From Onchidella celtica (Eukaryota > Mollusca > Gastropoda > Systellommatophora > Onchidiidae), in NCBI GenBank assembly GCA_963931925.1, contig OZ007575.1:37848999-37912998 (forward strand): DNA of 64,000 bases. The letters run 5' to 3'. This document shows positions 1-11,110 of this stretch, one piece after another (position 1 is the first letter of the stretch; each line of letters opens with the position of its first letter). The notes beneath the pieces are model-generated. The model was not told the DNA's origin, ran no database searches, and worked only from the letters and a program-made list of their open reading frames with translations. The translations under genes and the position numbers were made by a program.

Positions 1-863
1 TGAAGTTAGCGAAGACCCCACAGATTTTCTGTGGTGTTTATAACATTTTGTCAATTTCACAAGAAGCCAAACTACATGCACAAAATTATGATTTTTAAGT
101 TTTCGAAGAGTCATGAACGACAATAGATGTGTTGATTAAAAAAATAAAAATAAAAAAACAACAACAAAAAAAAGGCGTTTTGATTATTCATTATAAAACA
201 TAAAGCATTTTTTAAAAATCAAATGCACTGAGGCCGTTTCTGTACACAAAACTGTTCTACACGTGCTTGAACAAATCAATGGCTGCCTTGAATTAGCTCC
301 CAAATCGTCCTCCATTCATGTTTTCACACACCCCCCCCCCTTCCAGCAGAGCCCTCTTAACGCATGGGTACATAGGGCAGTTGGCCAGGGGCCCTAAAGG
401 TTTAGGGGGCCCTATGCATGCAAATTTCCACTTGTTTTGGAAACGGGAAAGAAAATTACATTGCCTTGGCTGGAGGTCCATGATGATGTTAAGACGGTCC
501 AGGCAACCATTGTCACCTTTTATATTTTTTGCCCCCTGTCGTCCTTTCCTGTGTTTTGGCCCCCTTGAAAATCAAAATGGCGATATCGTCCACGTTGAGA
601 ACCACTGAGTTACAAACGTTGGGGATGCCGGGTGTTTATAACGATTATGAGCTAACTGTAGGAACCGCAGGGTACTTAGGACAGGCTAATGTAACGGTGA
701 TAACATTTTTTATGGCGGATCCAAGCTGAGCAGGTACGTTTTGATAAACTAACGAATTAAAATGATGTTTTTGCACCGAAATACTTGGGTTGGTGACCCC
801 CTGAGTCAAGACTGCTCTGTCTCCGTTTTAGTGTGAGATGTAGCAGATGGAGTTCAACGGCAC
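1..863. other. Non-coding stretch with one dispersed repeat fragment
   Basis: No gene is visible. AT-rich sequence with short A runs surrounds a GC-rich block at about 346-421. That block is related, in inverted orientation, to 34472-34546: both carry GGGGCCC-type runs next to a CAGAGCC or GGCTCTG edge. The short open frames here have no domain signature. Confidence 0.4.
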
Positions 864-1032
864 GTGGCGCATTTATTCATTTGTACACTCTTAACTCTTT
901 GTGTACCAATTACCGACGAATCGGCTCTTCCATTGGTCACGTATTATAAGCCAATCACCGATGTATCGATGCACAAGAATGCTAAGCTATTTTGTTTAAG
1001 GAGGAAAGAAAGTCGACTTTCTATTAATAAAT

Positions 1033-1566
1033 GTGAGTGTGCATGAGAAAACCCGGCATAAGTCGGCAACATGACATTTTGAGTTCTGTACATATAATAA
1101 AAGACAAGACATTTCTGATAAATTGAAGACAATGACCCCCCTAAAACAAGATTTTGAGAAAATGGCATTTAATCCTATAAGTGGCAATAGCTAATTGACC
1201 AAGTAATATTGGAGTGATTGCTGTTAGGAGACCGTAGTCTAATAACTAAGCAGTTATAGAGATCATAGTGAGTAGTGTTCACTGCTCATCTACAGTTTAC
1301 CCTGTAACATGCCACGGTCCCCTAACAACAGCCAAGTCGGAAGTTTTTGGATCTTGTTAGGAGACCGTAGTCTAATTACAAAGCCGTTATAGAGATCATA
1401 GTGAGTAGTGTTCACTGCTCGTCTACAGTTTACCCTGTAACATGCCACGGTCAACTAAACAACAGCCAAGTTGGAGGTTTGTGTCGGACCCATATTTTCA
1501 CTTCAAAGCCGTTTTTCTCAAAATCAGCTCTGCCGACTTATACCGGGTTTTCTCATGCACACTCAC
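1033..1566. mobile_element. 534-bp TIR DNA transposon (non-autonomous)
   Basis: The element starts GTGAGTGTGCATGAG and ends with its reverse complement. The terminal inverted repeats run about 50 bp (1033-1083 and 1517-1566) with few mismatches. It is flanked by AAAT (1029-1032 and 1567-1570), a 4-bp target duplication. The uninterrupted repeat at 25420-25610 has a single AGAT at that point, which acts as the empty site. No transposase frame is present. The interior holds a duplicated ~133-bp hairpin unit. The superfamily is not assigned. Confidence 0.75.
1221..1485 (+). repeat. Tandem pair of ~133-bp hairpin units inside the TIR element
   Basis: Two direct copies begin GTTAGGAGACCGTAGTC at 1223 and 1356. 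Each contains a small inverted repeat around GTGAGTAGTGTTCACTGCTC. Each ends near TGCCACGGTC; in the first copy CGGTCCCCTAAC is close to the inverse of its start. The unit is therefore able to fold back. The arrangement suggests an internal duplication within the larger element. Confidence 0.65.
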
Positions 1567-1784
1567 AAATGTTGCTGTAGGTAGTCAGCATTCATCTCCC
1601 ACAATATTTTCTTCCTGTATCGTCAAACGTTGAAAAATTTATGGCACACAAAAAGTTAACACATGTATTTTTATTCACAGGCCCGTGTATGTAACCACAC
1701 AAATACATTAATATTGACAGGTATTTTTTCTATTTCACTACTTGAAGTTTTTTTGTTGTTTTTTTTTTTTTTTTGGCGTTTCCA

Positions 1785-2655
1785 TTTCCGTACATGTGAA
1801 AACACAGCAAAGTTGTGGTGAAATAGAAACGCCGTTTCCGTACATATGAAAACACTGCAGAGCTGTAGTGAAGTGGAAACGCCATTTCCGTACGCATGAA
1901 AACACAGCAAAGCTGTAGTGAAATAGAAACGCCGTTTCCGGACATATGAAAACATAGCAAAGCTGTAGTGAAATAGAAGAGCCGTTTCTGGATATATGAA
2001 AACATATCAACGCTGTAGTGAAATAGAAACGCCGTTTCCGTACACATGAAAACACAGCAAAGCCGTAGTGAAATAGAAACACTGTTTCCGTACATATGAA
2101 AACACAGCAAAGCTGGAGTGAAATAGAAACGCCGTTTCCAGACATATAAAAACACAGCAAAGCTGTAGTGAGATAGAAAAGCCGTTTCGATATATATGAA
2201 AACACAGCAAAGCTGTAGTGAAATAGAAACACCGTTTCCTGACATATGAAAACACAGCAAAGCTGTCGTGAAATAGAAACACTGTTTCCGTACATAAAAA
2301 TGAAAACACAGCAAAGCTGTAGTGGAATAGAAACGCCGTTTCCGGACATATGAAAACATAGCAAAGCTGTAGTGAAATAGAAGAGCCGTTTCTGGATATA
2401 TGAAAACATATCAACGCTGTAGTGAAATAGAAACGCCGTTTCCGTACACATGAAAACACAGCACAGCCGTAGTGAAATAGAAACACTGTTTCCGTACATA
2501 TGAAAACACAGCAAAGCTGGAGTGAAATAGAAACGCCGTTTCCAGACATATAAAAACACAGCAAAGCTGTAGTGAGATAGAAACGCCGTTTCGATATATA
2601 TGAAAACACAGCAAAGCTGTAGTGAAATAGAAATGCCGTTTCCGTACACATGGGA
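1785..2655. repeat. 50-bp minisatellite, about 17 copies, with an 8-unit higher-order repeat
   Basis: The unit is 50 bp: AAATAGAAAC, then GCCGTTTCCG, TACATATGAA, AACACAGCAA and AGCTGTAGTG. Each unit contains the near-palindrome GAAACGCCGTTTC. A variant block starting at 1931 recurs at 2335, about 404 bp later (eight units plus a 4-bp AAAA insertion), with the same rare variants, so the array grew by block duplication. The unit has no stop on the minus strand and 50 is not divisible by three. All three minus frames are therefore open and give 50-residue periodic frames of up to 350 codons. I read these as artefacts. Confidence 0.92.
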
Positions 2656-2660
2656 GCACT

Positions 2661-4168
2661 CTTTCTTTTTACTACTTGACGGATTTTTGACGTTTTCGTT
2701 GCAGTTTCCGTTTCCGGACATAAGAAAACACAGCTTTGGCGAGCTCAGTTTGGAAGATTGGCGCATTTCGCAAATATTTCGACAAAACAATTTTCTGAAA
2801 TAAAAGCTTTGCGTTAGGCTAGGAGCGGATCCAGCGTCGGTTTTGACTTGAACTTGCTCGAGCCAAATTGCAAAACAGGCTATGACAGTGAGCTATGGGA
2901 TTTATTGGATAAGAAATGACCCGAAAATGAATGAGAATGAGCTAGTGTTGATTCTTGCTTTAAAGTACAACGTTTCTGTCTTTCTTTTATGTAATTTTCG
3001 CTGATCAGAGACTCAGGCAGATCAAGACCTGAACAGCCAACATAGATTCAGAGGCTCTTTGATATTAATAATTTATGCCTACAAAATTTATACAATGCGT
3101 TGATCAGCTGGAAGGCTTGGCTAAGCTTAGAGTTCAGCTGCACTTTCTGCCCGGCATGTTTGTCATTAGAATAACCCTCTTCATACTGGATTTCTCATCA
3201 ACCCTCTGACAATGTGTAAAAATATTTATGGCATTGAAAAGCCGACAAAGACCCTTAGGGAGGCCGAAGTTTCTTGCTAACATCACGGTGTGAATAAGAT
3301 TAGACATGCCATAAAAAAATGATAAGTTAATGATAAAAAATGATAACGAATCTAAAAAGAAAAATGAACGATATAACGTTGAGGCCAAACATCCTACGCA
3401 GAACCAAATCAAAGCGCTATATTAAAAGTTGCAGTATTCAAAAAGAATTCTAGACTTATACATTCCCGTGGACATTATGAGATGAAAAAAAAAAATGTCC
3501 ACTATTCGAGAAAACGAAAAAAGTAATATTTGGTATATTTGTTTACAATTCATGTACTGAAATTAAATAGAATTTACGCCGGTGGTATTTATATATTTAA
3601 AAAAGGCAAACCCCTGTTTTTACAGGCTGTAAAGTCTTAGGGCATACACAATTATTTGATAAAAATCTGCAAAGCGAAGGTGCTGATCTGAGGTGCTCCG
3701 TGAGAGATAGGATCAAAATCAGACTTTCAACATTCCGGTGCAGGTGGGAGTGAAAACATTGCTGGCAAAGACTTCTTTCACGCGTTTTTATTGAAAGGAA
3801 TAAAGAAATTAGATGATTAATCTACTTTTGATATAGTGAATTACACGTGCTGATACTGAGATTTATGTGGGGTTTAAATGTGAAGACAGGTTCTCTCGTT
3901 TTGGTGGACTTGGTACCCTATCCGTAGCTTCATTCACAAGAAAATACAGACGAAGAATCCAGTTTCGGAGCCGATTCAATTGTACGTACTGTTCAAGATA
4001 GGTCTGGGTACTTTGGTAATTCTTACTGTCAGTAGAGTAGTCGATCTTTTGTACCATTCATGAAAAAAAAATGTGTACGGTATCTAAATGCTTATTTCAG
4101 TCTCGATTCTACCACAGTTATTGCATTGTGTATCAGATCATTTCAGGCTGTCAGTAGTCGATCTTTAA
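2661..4168. other. AT-rich stretch without recognisable features
   Basis: Nothing coding or repetitive is recognised beyond short A/T runs. The minus-strand frame at 3134-3412 (92 codons) has no motif, signal or neighbour that would support a gene. Confidence 0.4.
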
Positions 4169-4421
4169 GGCTGTGATTTGCGTATGTTAGTCAAGAATGC
4201 TTTCAGTTTACAAGGGTATAAATAGAGCTAGTATGTAACTGTAAACATTATGGCTTGCAAAAATCATTACAACCTTATCGTGATTGATTGACTGATTGAT
4301 ATCTTTCAGGCTGTGAGTTGTGTATGTCAGTCAAGAATGCTTTCAGTTTACAAGGGTAAACGTAGAGCTAGTATGTAAACTATAAACATTATGGCTTGCA
4401 AAAAACCATTACAACCTATCG

Positions 4422-4445
<24 letters not shown>
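4169..4445 (+). repeat. 140-bp tandem duplication, each copy ending in a TGAT tract
   Basis: Copies begin GGCTGTGA at 4169 and 4309. They share GTCAAGAATGCTTTCAG, GAGCTAGTATGTAA and AACATTATGGCTTGCAAAAA. The first copy ends in about four TGAT-like units, whereas the second runs into the long array at 4422-4605. The tract therefore expanded in only one copy after duplication. Confidence 0.8.
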
Positions 4446-4605
<160 letters not shown>

Positions 4606-4889
4606 TCATTAGCGTCTTTGTTATCGAGACTCGAGGGCATCATTTAATAGGAGTAGCCGGCCAGACTTGTGCTAAGTCAAAAGTATGAAAAGCCATGCGT
4701 CTCTGCACGAAGCCACCTAAAAATGATCAAGAGCTTATCAGGCTTTGAAAAATTCCCTCCAAAATTAAGGGCAGCTGTGGTTGCTTCATGTGTCTGTAGG
4801 CTGGAATTTCTCCCCTACACTCTTTCTATTTTGTTCTTTTAAGACACAGATTTGATGTGGGGAAAACTACTGGACATTCATAAATAATA

Positions 4890-5570
4890 ATGATCTTTTT
4901 GTTTTGTTGGTGTTGTTGTTTGTTTGCTAGCTTGCTTGCTTGCTTTTTTCTTTCTTCCTTTCTTCTACTTTCTTTCTTTCATTTTCCTCTCGTCCGCCCT
5001 TTAAAAGAAAGGGATTATTTCTTTCTTTCATTTTCCTCTCGTCCGCCCTTTAAAAGAAAGGGATTATTTCTTTCTTTCATTTTCCTCTCGTCCGCCCTTT
5101 AAAAGAAAGGAATTATTTCTTTCTTTCATTTTCAATCTTCCTTCTTGTTTTTTCCTTTCTTTTTCTCTTTCTTGTCTTTCTTTCCTTTTTTCATTTCTTT
5201 CTTTCCTTCTTTCTTTTATTTTCTTATTTTTTCTTTAATTTTATTTTCTGTCTTTCTTTTCTTTTGTCTTTCTTCCTTCCATCTTTCCATTCATTCTTCC
5301 CTTTTTTTTTTTTTTTTACTTTCTTGCTTTTTTTCCTTTACTTATTTTCTTTCTTTCTTTTGAGTTCTTTTTCCCTTTCTTTCATTTAAATATTTTGTGC
5401 CTTTGTTTTTTTTTTTTTATACTTTCTTTCTTTCTTTCTCCTGATTTCTATCTTTCTGTCTGTCTTTCTTTCCTTTACTTTCTAGCTTTCTTTTTCCTCC
5501 GTTTTTTTTTTCTTTCTTTCTTCTTATTCTTGCCTCTTTCTCTTTAAGTATTGCTCTCTGTGTCGTTTCG
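4890..5570. repeat. Polypyrimidine tract with three 49-bp tandem units
   Basis: T/C-rich DNA dominated by CTTT. Near its start, the unit CCTCTCGTCCGCCC followed by TTTAAAAGAAAGGGATTA repeats at 4986, 5035 and 5084, a 49-bp period. The unit contains the inverse pair CCCTTT and AAAGGG. Leu/Phe/Ser-rich frames here are compositional. Confidence 0.9.
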
Positions 5571-6071
5571 ATTTTTTTCTGCTGAATAATTGGGCAAAGT
5601 TTTACAGCCAGGAGGATGTCGCGGATTATCTCTTGAAGGTTCTAACCCTACGTGTCCAAGCAAATTGCTTGTTAAGACAGATTTCCCACGTATCTGATGT
5701 TCGTTCAAGAGGTATCAGTTTATAATCTACATTAAACCTAGATATGATGCTTGTGAGGGGTTAGGTTGCCCTGACATGCCAGAAACACACGGGGTTTCAA
5801 GAGCAGTGAAGATACTGGTGTTTGCTTGGACGCTCTGATTGTGGCATGCAATATAATTATCTAACATCGAAGATAACTTGAAATGAGTTTGCTTGATACG
5901 GACATTCTGGTAACGCCCATATCGCACTGAGTAAAATTTGTTGTGATTCGGTTTTGTGGCCTGTGGGGTTAAATTATTCCTCGGTGGTAAGAAGTGGTAA
6001 GAAACTCCTCAGGTGGAGCGAGGCAGATGACGACCTTTGGAGGAAGAGTGGATTCTTTCATTAGATGTTTT
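5571..6071. other. Stretch without recognised features
   Basis: Ordinary mixed-composition sequence. A 66-codon minus frame at 5727-5927 lacks any recognisable signature. Confidence 0.4.
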
Positions 6072-6895
6072 GGCCTTTAACTTCCTGACATCTTCTAGAA
6101 CCCCCGGCCACACCGAATTCATGACTCTCGGCCTTTAACTTCCTGACATCTTCTAGAACCCCAGCCACACCGAGTTCATGACTCTCGGCCTTTAACTTCC
6201 TGACATCTTCTAGAACCCCCGGCCACACCGAGTTCATGACTCTCGGCCTTTAACTTCCTGACATCTTCTAGAACCCCCGTGGCCACACCGAGTTCATGAC
6301 TCTCGGCCTTTAACTTCCTGACATCTTCTAGAACCCCCGGCCACACCGAGTTCATGACTCTCGGCCTTTAACTTCCTGACATCTTCTAGAACCCCCGTGG
6401 CCACACCGAGTTCATGACTCTCGGCCTTTAACTTCCTGACATCTTCTAGAACCCCCGTGGCCACACCGAGTTCATGACTCTCGGCCTTTAACTTCCTGAC
6501 ATCTTCTAGAACCCCCGGCCACACCGAGTTCATGACTCTCGGCCTTTAACTTCCTGACATCTTCTAGAACCCCCGTGGCCACACCGAGTTCATGACTCTC
6601 GGCCTTTAACTTCCTGACATCTTCTAGAACCCCCGTGGCCACACCGAGTTCATGACTCTCGGCCTTTAACTTCCTGACATCTTCTAGAACCCCAGCCACA
6701 CCGAGTTCATGACTCTCGGCCTTTAACTTCCTGACATCTTCTAGAACCCCCGTGGCCACACCGAGTTCATGACTCTCGGCCTTTAACTTCCTGACATCTT
6801 CTAGAACCCCAGCCACACCGAGTTCATGACTCTCGGCCTTTAACTTCCTGACATCTTCTAGAACCCCCGGCCACACCGAGTTCATGACTATCGGT
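6072..6895. repeat. 57/58/60-bp minisatellite, 14 copies
   Basis: Units start GGCCTTTAACTTCCTGACAT at 6072, 6130, 6187, 6245, 6305, 6363, 6423, 6483, 6541, 6601, 6661, 6718, 6778 and 6835. Length differs only at one junction: CCCCAGCC gives 57 bp, CCCCCGGCC 58 and CCCCCGTGGCC 60. Runs of 57- and 60-bp units stay in frame on the minus strand (VLEDVRKLKAESHELGVA repeats), while each 58-bp unit shifts the frame. No flanking exon, start context or single continuous frame supports a protein. Confidence 0.93.
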
Positions 6896-7667
6896 GTTCG
6901 TCACCCACCCTTTTTGTTTATCGTCGCCAGGCTTTTCTTTGGGTGATTGAAGAGTATAAGCCAGTGGACAAGTTGAGGTATTGATATTGCCCAAGCAAGC
7001 CATACATGAAAACTAGATTGACACTTAAAACTCGTTTGAAAATAATGCGGGCGAGTTTATTATAAATATCTCTAGAATGATTCCACCTAAATTAGTTATT
7101 GTATTGTTGACTATATCAATCAAATTATGGCCGAATAATATTTTGGGGCATTTTTGAGTTTTAAAAAGAAAAAGAACTATATTTTTTCAAATATGAATAT
7201 AAATATCTAGTGGTTAAAACTGCAATTCATAGGTTGCTCATAGTACTTTCCCCAGAGCCCGTGAGGCAAAGAGCAGAGTTTTCACTACACTCACAAAGTT
7301 ATTTTCATTGAAATTCTCTCTAGCAAGTTGATTCAAAGAAAATTCAAGTCTGAATCAAAGACAGGCAGATTTGACAGGGCGTTACTGGCCTTCGTGTTCC
7401 GTTCGTGCTATGCTGATGAAGTATTGACGTTCAAGAAACTGTTGGCCAAGCTGTCTTAAGTCGGTTGGCAGAAAGAGAGATCTTGCACACTGATTCAAAA
7501 CATGCACACAATAGTCTTGGCTCAGTCGCTAAGTGAGAAGTACTTGGCCACAATTCCTCTCATAAATTTCAGACAATTTCATATCACTAATTTTTTAGAC
7601 ATGTGAAGCGGAGACGTAAATGCATTCTTGGAAAAATTAATAGAGAAAAACAAAAACTAAAGAAGAC
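6896..7667. other. Stretch without recognised features
   Basis: AT-rich sequence; no gene, RNA or clear repeat is seen. Confidence 0.4.
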
Positions 7668-7914
7668 GCGACCTTAGTTCTTGTTTGTTCTAACTCCTCT
7701 TTTTGCCCAACTGTGAAATTCGATATTAAACGTTGGCACCATTAGCAATATGATGAGGAGTTAGAATAAATCGGAACTGTGAAACAGCTTGATAAGTGCA
7801 AACAACGCATTTTAAACAAGTGTCAAAATGTGCATTTATTATACCTCTTCTACATTCTAAAAGACCTCCAATTTTTCAGAAAATGGAGATAGAACAAACA
7901 AGAACTCAGGTTGC
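7668..7914. mobile_element. MITE family M, copy 1 (~247 bp)
   Basis: The left end, GCGACCTTAGTTCTTGTTTG, is answered by an inverted right end, CAAACAAGAACTCAGGTTGC. The terminal repeats continue into GTTCTAACTCC and GGAGATAGAAC. The interior includes AAACGTTGGC, AAATCGGAACTGTGAAAC and TATACCTCTTCTACAT, which recur in the other copies. There is no coding capacity. The family has six recognisable copies in this window: 7668, 8811, 17032, 29724, 48046 and 55270. Confidence 0.85.
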
Positions 7915-8412
7915 CAAGAACGCCCGAACACAATTAATCACTTGGTGTTACGTCAGTGCCAGTACTTGACGGATGTCTCCATAATGATACATGTTCTTTT
8001 ATCGAGCTAAAGCACATGTCCTGAATGTTTTTTGTTCTTGTTGTGGTTTTTGCAAACTTATCTGGTGCCTTATATAAACATTAATCTTTTCTGAAAAAGA
8101 AAATAGAGGAGACATTTTTTTTAAAAAACGTGTCATTCTGAAAGCGTTAAGGAAAATGAATCCAGGAAACCAGACAGAAAGAATCTGCCTCTCTTTAGAG
8201 ATTTCATTTCTTTAGAATTATAATTCTCACTAACTACACATCGAATCCGCTTGATACTTTGACACAATGGAGAAGGCCTGTTGAAGTAGTGAGTGGTGTG
8301 TAACTCAGTTCAGCCAAAAAGTGGAGATAGAACCTTGTCACTCAAGAGGACGATGTGCTAAGCCTGAAAACTGGGGCAATGGACGATTGAGATTTCAATT
8401 ACCAGAGTCAGC

Positions 8413-8597
8413 GCTCTTGTCCACAGCATCCGCTCCGCTCCGCTGTTTACACAGAAAATAATTTATGATAAACCCTCTTTGCCTCCATAGCAGTGAAGAG
8501 CGGAGCGGAACGGATGCTGCGGACAAGAATACAGAGGCAAAGAGTGGTTCACGACATTGTCCGGAACAATAGCGGAGCAGGTGCTGTGGACAAGAGC
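8413..8597. mobile_element. 185-bp foldback element with 16-bp perfect TIRs
   Basis: GCTCTTGTCCACAGCA at 8413-8428 is matched exactly by its reverse complement at 8582-8597. A further inverted copy of the longer GC-rich arm (TGTCCACAGCATCCGCTCCG type) lies at 8499-8526, so the arm occurs three times. No target duplication is clear. Confidence 0.6.
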
Positions 8598-8810
8598 ATT
8601 AAAGGGCGAAATTTCTGGTCTCATTAACAACGATGAAGTATTGGAGTTGTCGGTACCGTTTCAAATTATTGGTGTTTTCTCTCACACCTTCTCCGCTCCC
8701 TTGGGGTCTACGACACAGAACTCAGAGTGTACGGTAGCAAGTACGGACCTCTTGTATCATTTTAGTTCCTTTTTGTAAAGTTGTCGTCCCAAAGATTGCA
8801 ATAAATAGTT

Positions 8811-9062
8811 CGCGACCTAAGTTCTAGTTCCAATTCCACCGTTTGCACAACTGAGAAATTCGACGTTACACGTTTGCGGCTTTAGTATTTATTATGATAA
8901 GGACTGAGATGAATCAAAACTGTGAAACACCTTGATAAGTGCCACAACGCATTTTAAACAAGTATTGTCAAAGTGTACACTGTTATACCTCTTCTACATA
9001 TTAAAATATCTCCCGTTTTCCACAAAGTGAAGATAGAGGAAAGCAAACAAGAACTAAGGTCC
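8811..9062. mobile_element. MITE family M, copy 2
   Basis: Starts CGCGACCTAAGTTCTAG and ends AACAAGAACTAAGGTC, in the same orientation as copy 1. Shared interior blocks are CGTTTGCGGCTTTAG, AAACTGTGAAACACCTTGAT and TATACCTCTTCTACAT. It lies about 0.9 kb from copy 1. Confidence 0.85.
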
Positions 9063-10761
9063 CCGGTTATTGCCCCTGTTTGTGTGTTTCTATACTTGTT
9101 GGTTTGTTTGTTTTAAATCAGGACGCAAAAAAAAAAAAAAAACCCAGCTGTTTAACAGATTATTTTGTTTGCCCTTTATTTGATAAGGTTGCACTGTGAA
9201 ATGCTTACACATTACCAATATAATGGATTTTAAAAAGACGCGGTTTATGTCCTCGCTCGTGCTACGAAAGGAAAGTCAGAATCTCCGAGTGAAATCTTAA
9301 TGAGATTTTTTTTTTTTTTGTTGCTTTAAAAATTATGCCATTTCTAAGACTCATGTGACATTTTCAAATATCTTAATTGCTGAATGTCTCGGGACAAAAT
9401 ATTTTTGGCTGTATAATAATTGTTGTTTTTCAACGGTTGGTTCTGTTCGAATTTTAAACAACAAAAAAAAAATCCCCTGTGGCATAATGGGTTCTATTTA
9501 AAGATATGATTGCTGGGCATATAAATGCGTATGGCACTTTTTATTGTGTGTGAACTATTTTTTTAAAGTATTTCCTGCATCTCTTCGATCCAAGTCTCTT
9601 CAAAAATTGATCTCAAAATACACCGTAAGGACGAAGTTTTCAGCGTTTCAAAGGTTAAAGATATCCAGGCATGTGGATATTGAAAAGGTTAACTCTGTCA
9701 AAAGCAAAAATTCTTTTTTTTTCAATACTTTAATATTGTTTATGCGTTTGTTGACATATATTTTATGCATTTCTGTTAATGAGAAATCCAGTGAAGCCAA
9801 ACATTACTTGGTGTATTTATTATGAGCATCTTTCTATCTAGGCCATGAAATAATTTTTCGGTTTTGGTTTTAATTTTTGTTCTGTTTGTTTGGCTGGAAT
9901 TCCGGACCTGGCCAGTGTTAATTGTGTGGCCGGCTATTTTTTTTTTTTTTTTGGTGTCTCGCATTACCCAAGGAGAATGTGATGTCGGAATACGATAAGG
10001 TTAAGTGAGATTTGATATGGCGAGCTGAATTTGTTAAGAAGAGGAAATGTTTTGATAAAATCGATTTAATTGTTATATACAGGAGCTGATACAGTGTACA
10101 AGGGTATACATTTCAATATTGTAGGATAATTGTTGTTTAAAATGAACATAGGTGGTTGGCAGGTGTTTCCAATATTATGTCGTGTCTACATTTGTCCTAT
10201 CATTAATTTACATGACTTATCTGTTTGTCCTTTTCTCTGACTTCTTAAAATAGTTTTTTATAAGCAGTTAATTCAAATGCACATAATCTATTGACGGGTG
10301 TTTGCCATATTGTTGTATACGACATTTTGTCGATTTTGAGGTTTTGTCTTGAAAGTGGTTTTATTAATCCGTATTTTATTATGTGTAAGTGTCATATGGG
10401 TATATATTTCTCGGCGCTTTTTTATGCAAGTTTCCATTTTGAAGCGTATTGAACAAAACCCTGATTTTAAACAACTCTTCATACTTTCAATCCTCAATTT
10501 CTCGAAAAGGCAAAACGATACACAAAGGTACCCTTGTGCATTAGTAAGTGATGTTCTTGCGCAATCAGCTGTTTATTGTATGAAGAGTTGGCAAAAACAC
10601 TGGTAATATTACTTTCTTTAACAAGTTCTCATATTCTCATGTCATTGCAACTTCAAAGCGCACCATTTGACTTCTCATGTCCATGTTTTATATTCTTCCA
10701 TGCTTGTAGGTCGAATCCACGTGATGCCACAAATTATTTTTGTTTTGATTTTTCGATACTA
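9063..10761. other. Stretch without recognised features
   Basis: AT-rich DNA with several A or T homopolymers. The 60-95-codon frames here have no recognisable domain. Confidence 0.4.
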
Positions 10762-11110
10762 AAAATGGCCGGTGGATCAGCTGATTAGTGTAACTTCGAG
10801 ATATGTCGAAGAGGTTAAAATGAATGCCAGTTACATTGTAGTTGATTGCTATGGCAGAGATGGAAAGGATGGATCCAAGCTGGTCAGATTCCCTACCATC
10901 CGCGTAAACAAGAGAAAGGAAGTGAAAGAACTGACAGAACGTCTTACATTTAACATCTACACACGTGCAATTGTTTACTATAGTGGCCTACTTTTAGCTC
11001 GCCGCCTGTAGGTTCGTGGCGCATCCCGTGCCTTGCGAGGCAAATCAGCCAACGAATCAAAATCAATGCCACAGTCGCCATGGTGATTCGTGGGTCCGAC
11101 ACTAAAGATG
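10762..11110 (+). repeat. Duplicated THAP first-exon block, copy A
   Basis: Matches 54705-55075 over about 350 bp in the same orientation, with several small differences. Shared landmarks include GGATCAGCTGAT, GTGTAACTTCGAGAT, GATGGATCCAAGCTGGTCAG and AACGAATCAAAATCAATG. The homology covers sequence upstream of the start codon, the exon and downstream sequence. This points to a genomic rather than mRNA-derived duplication. The two copies are about 44 kb apart. Confidence 0.85.
10820..10946 (+). pseudogene. THAP-domain N-terminal exon, likely inactive
   Basis: From the ATG at 10820 the frame reads MNASYIVVDCYGRDGKDG, then SKLVRFPTIRV and KEVKELTERL. The THAP zinc finger (a C2CH DNA-binding domain) begins with Cys near residue 5 and Cys near residue 10, followed by an RFP-type motif near residues 23-25. 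Here residue 5 is Tyr while Cys10 and the RFP are kept, so one zinc ligand is lost. The sister copy at 54764 has both cysteines. No tryptophan or second half of the domain follows before the frame becomes nonspecific, as expected if only a first exon is present. The THAP assignment rests on spacing and the RFP motif. Confidence 0.6.

Larger units (their letters stand above)
864..1603 (+). repeat. Dispersed repeat split by a TIR element
   Basis: Positions 864-1032 and 1567-1603 together match, in inverted orientation, the stretch at 25420-25610. Shared landmarks are TTAACTCTTTGTGTACC, AAAGTCGACTTTCTATTAAT and GTTGCTGT followed by CATTCATCTCCC. The copy at 25 kb is continuous, so the 534 bp at 1033-1566 is an insertion here. 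The function and class of the carrier repeat are not recognised. Confidence 0.7.

Noticed and set aside
1738-2790. Long minus-strand frames of 209-350 codons with 50-residue repeats
   Set aside because: They come from a stop-free 50-bp repeat read in three frames. All frames are equally open and none shows codon constraint.
6294-6885. Repetitive minus-strand protein with VLEDVRKLKAESHELG units
   Set aside because: Frame is broken at each 58-bp unit, and there is no flanking exon or unique sequence.
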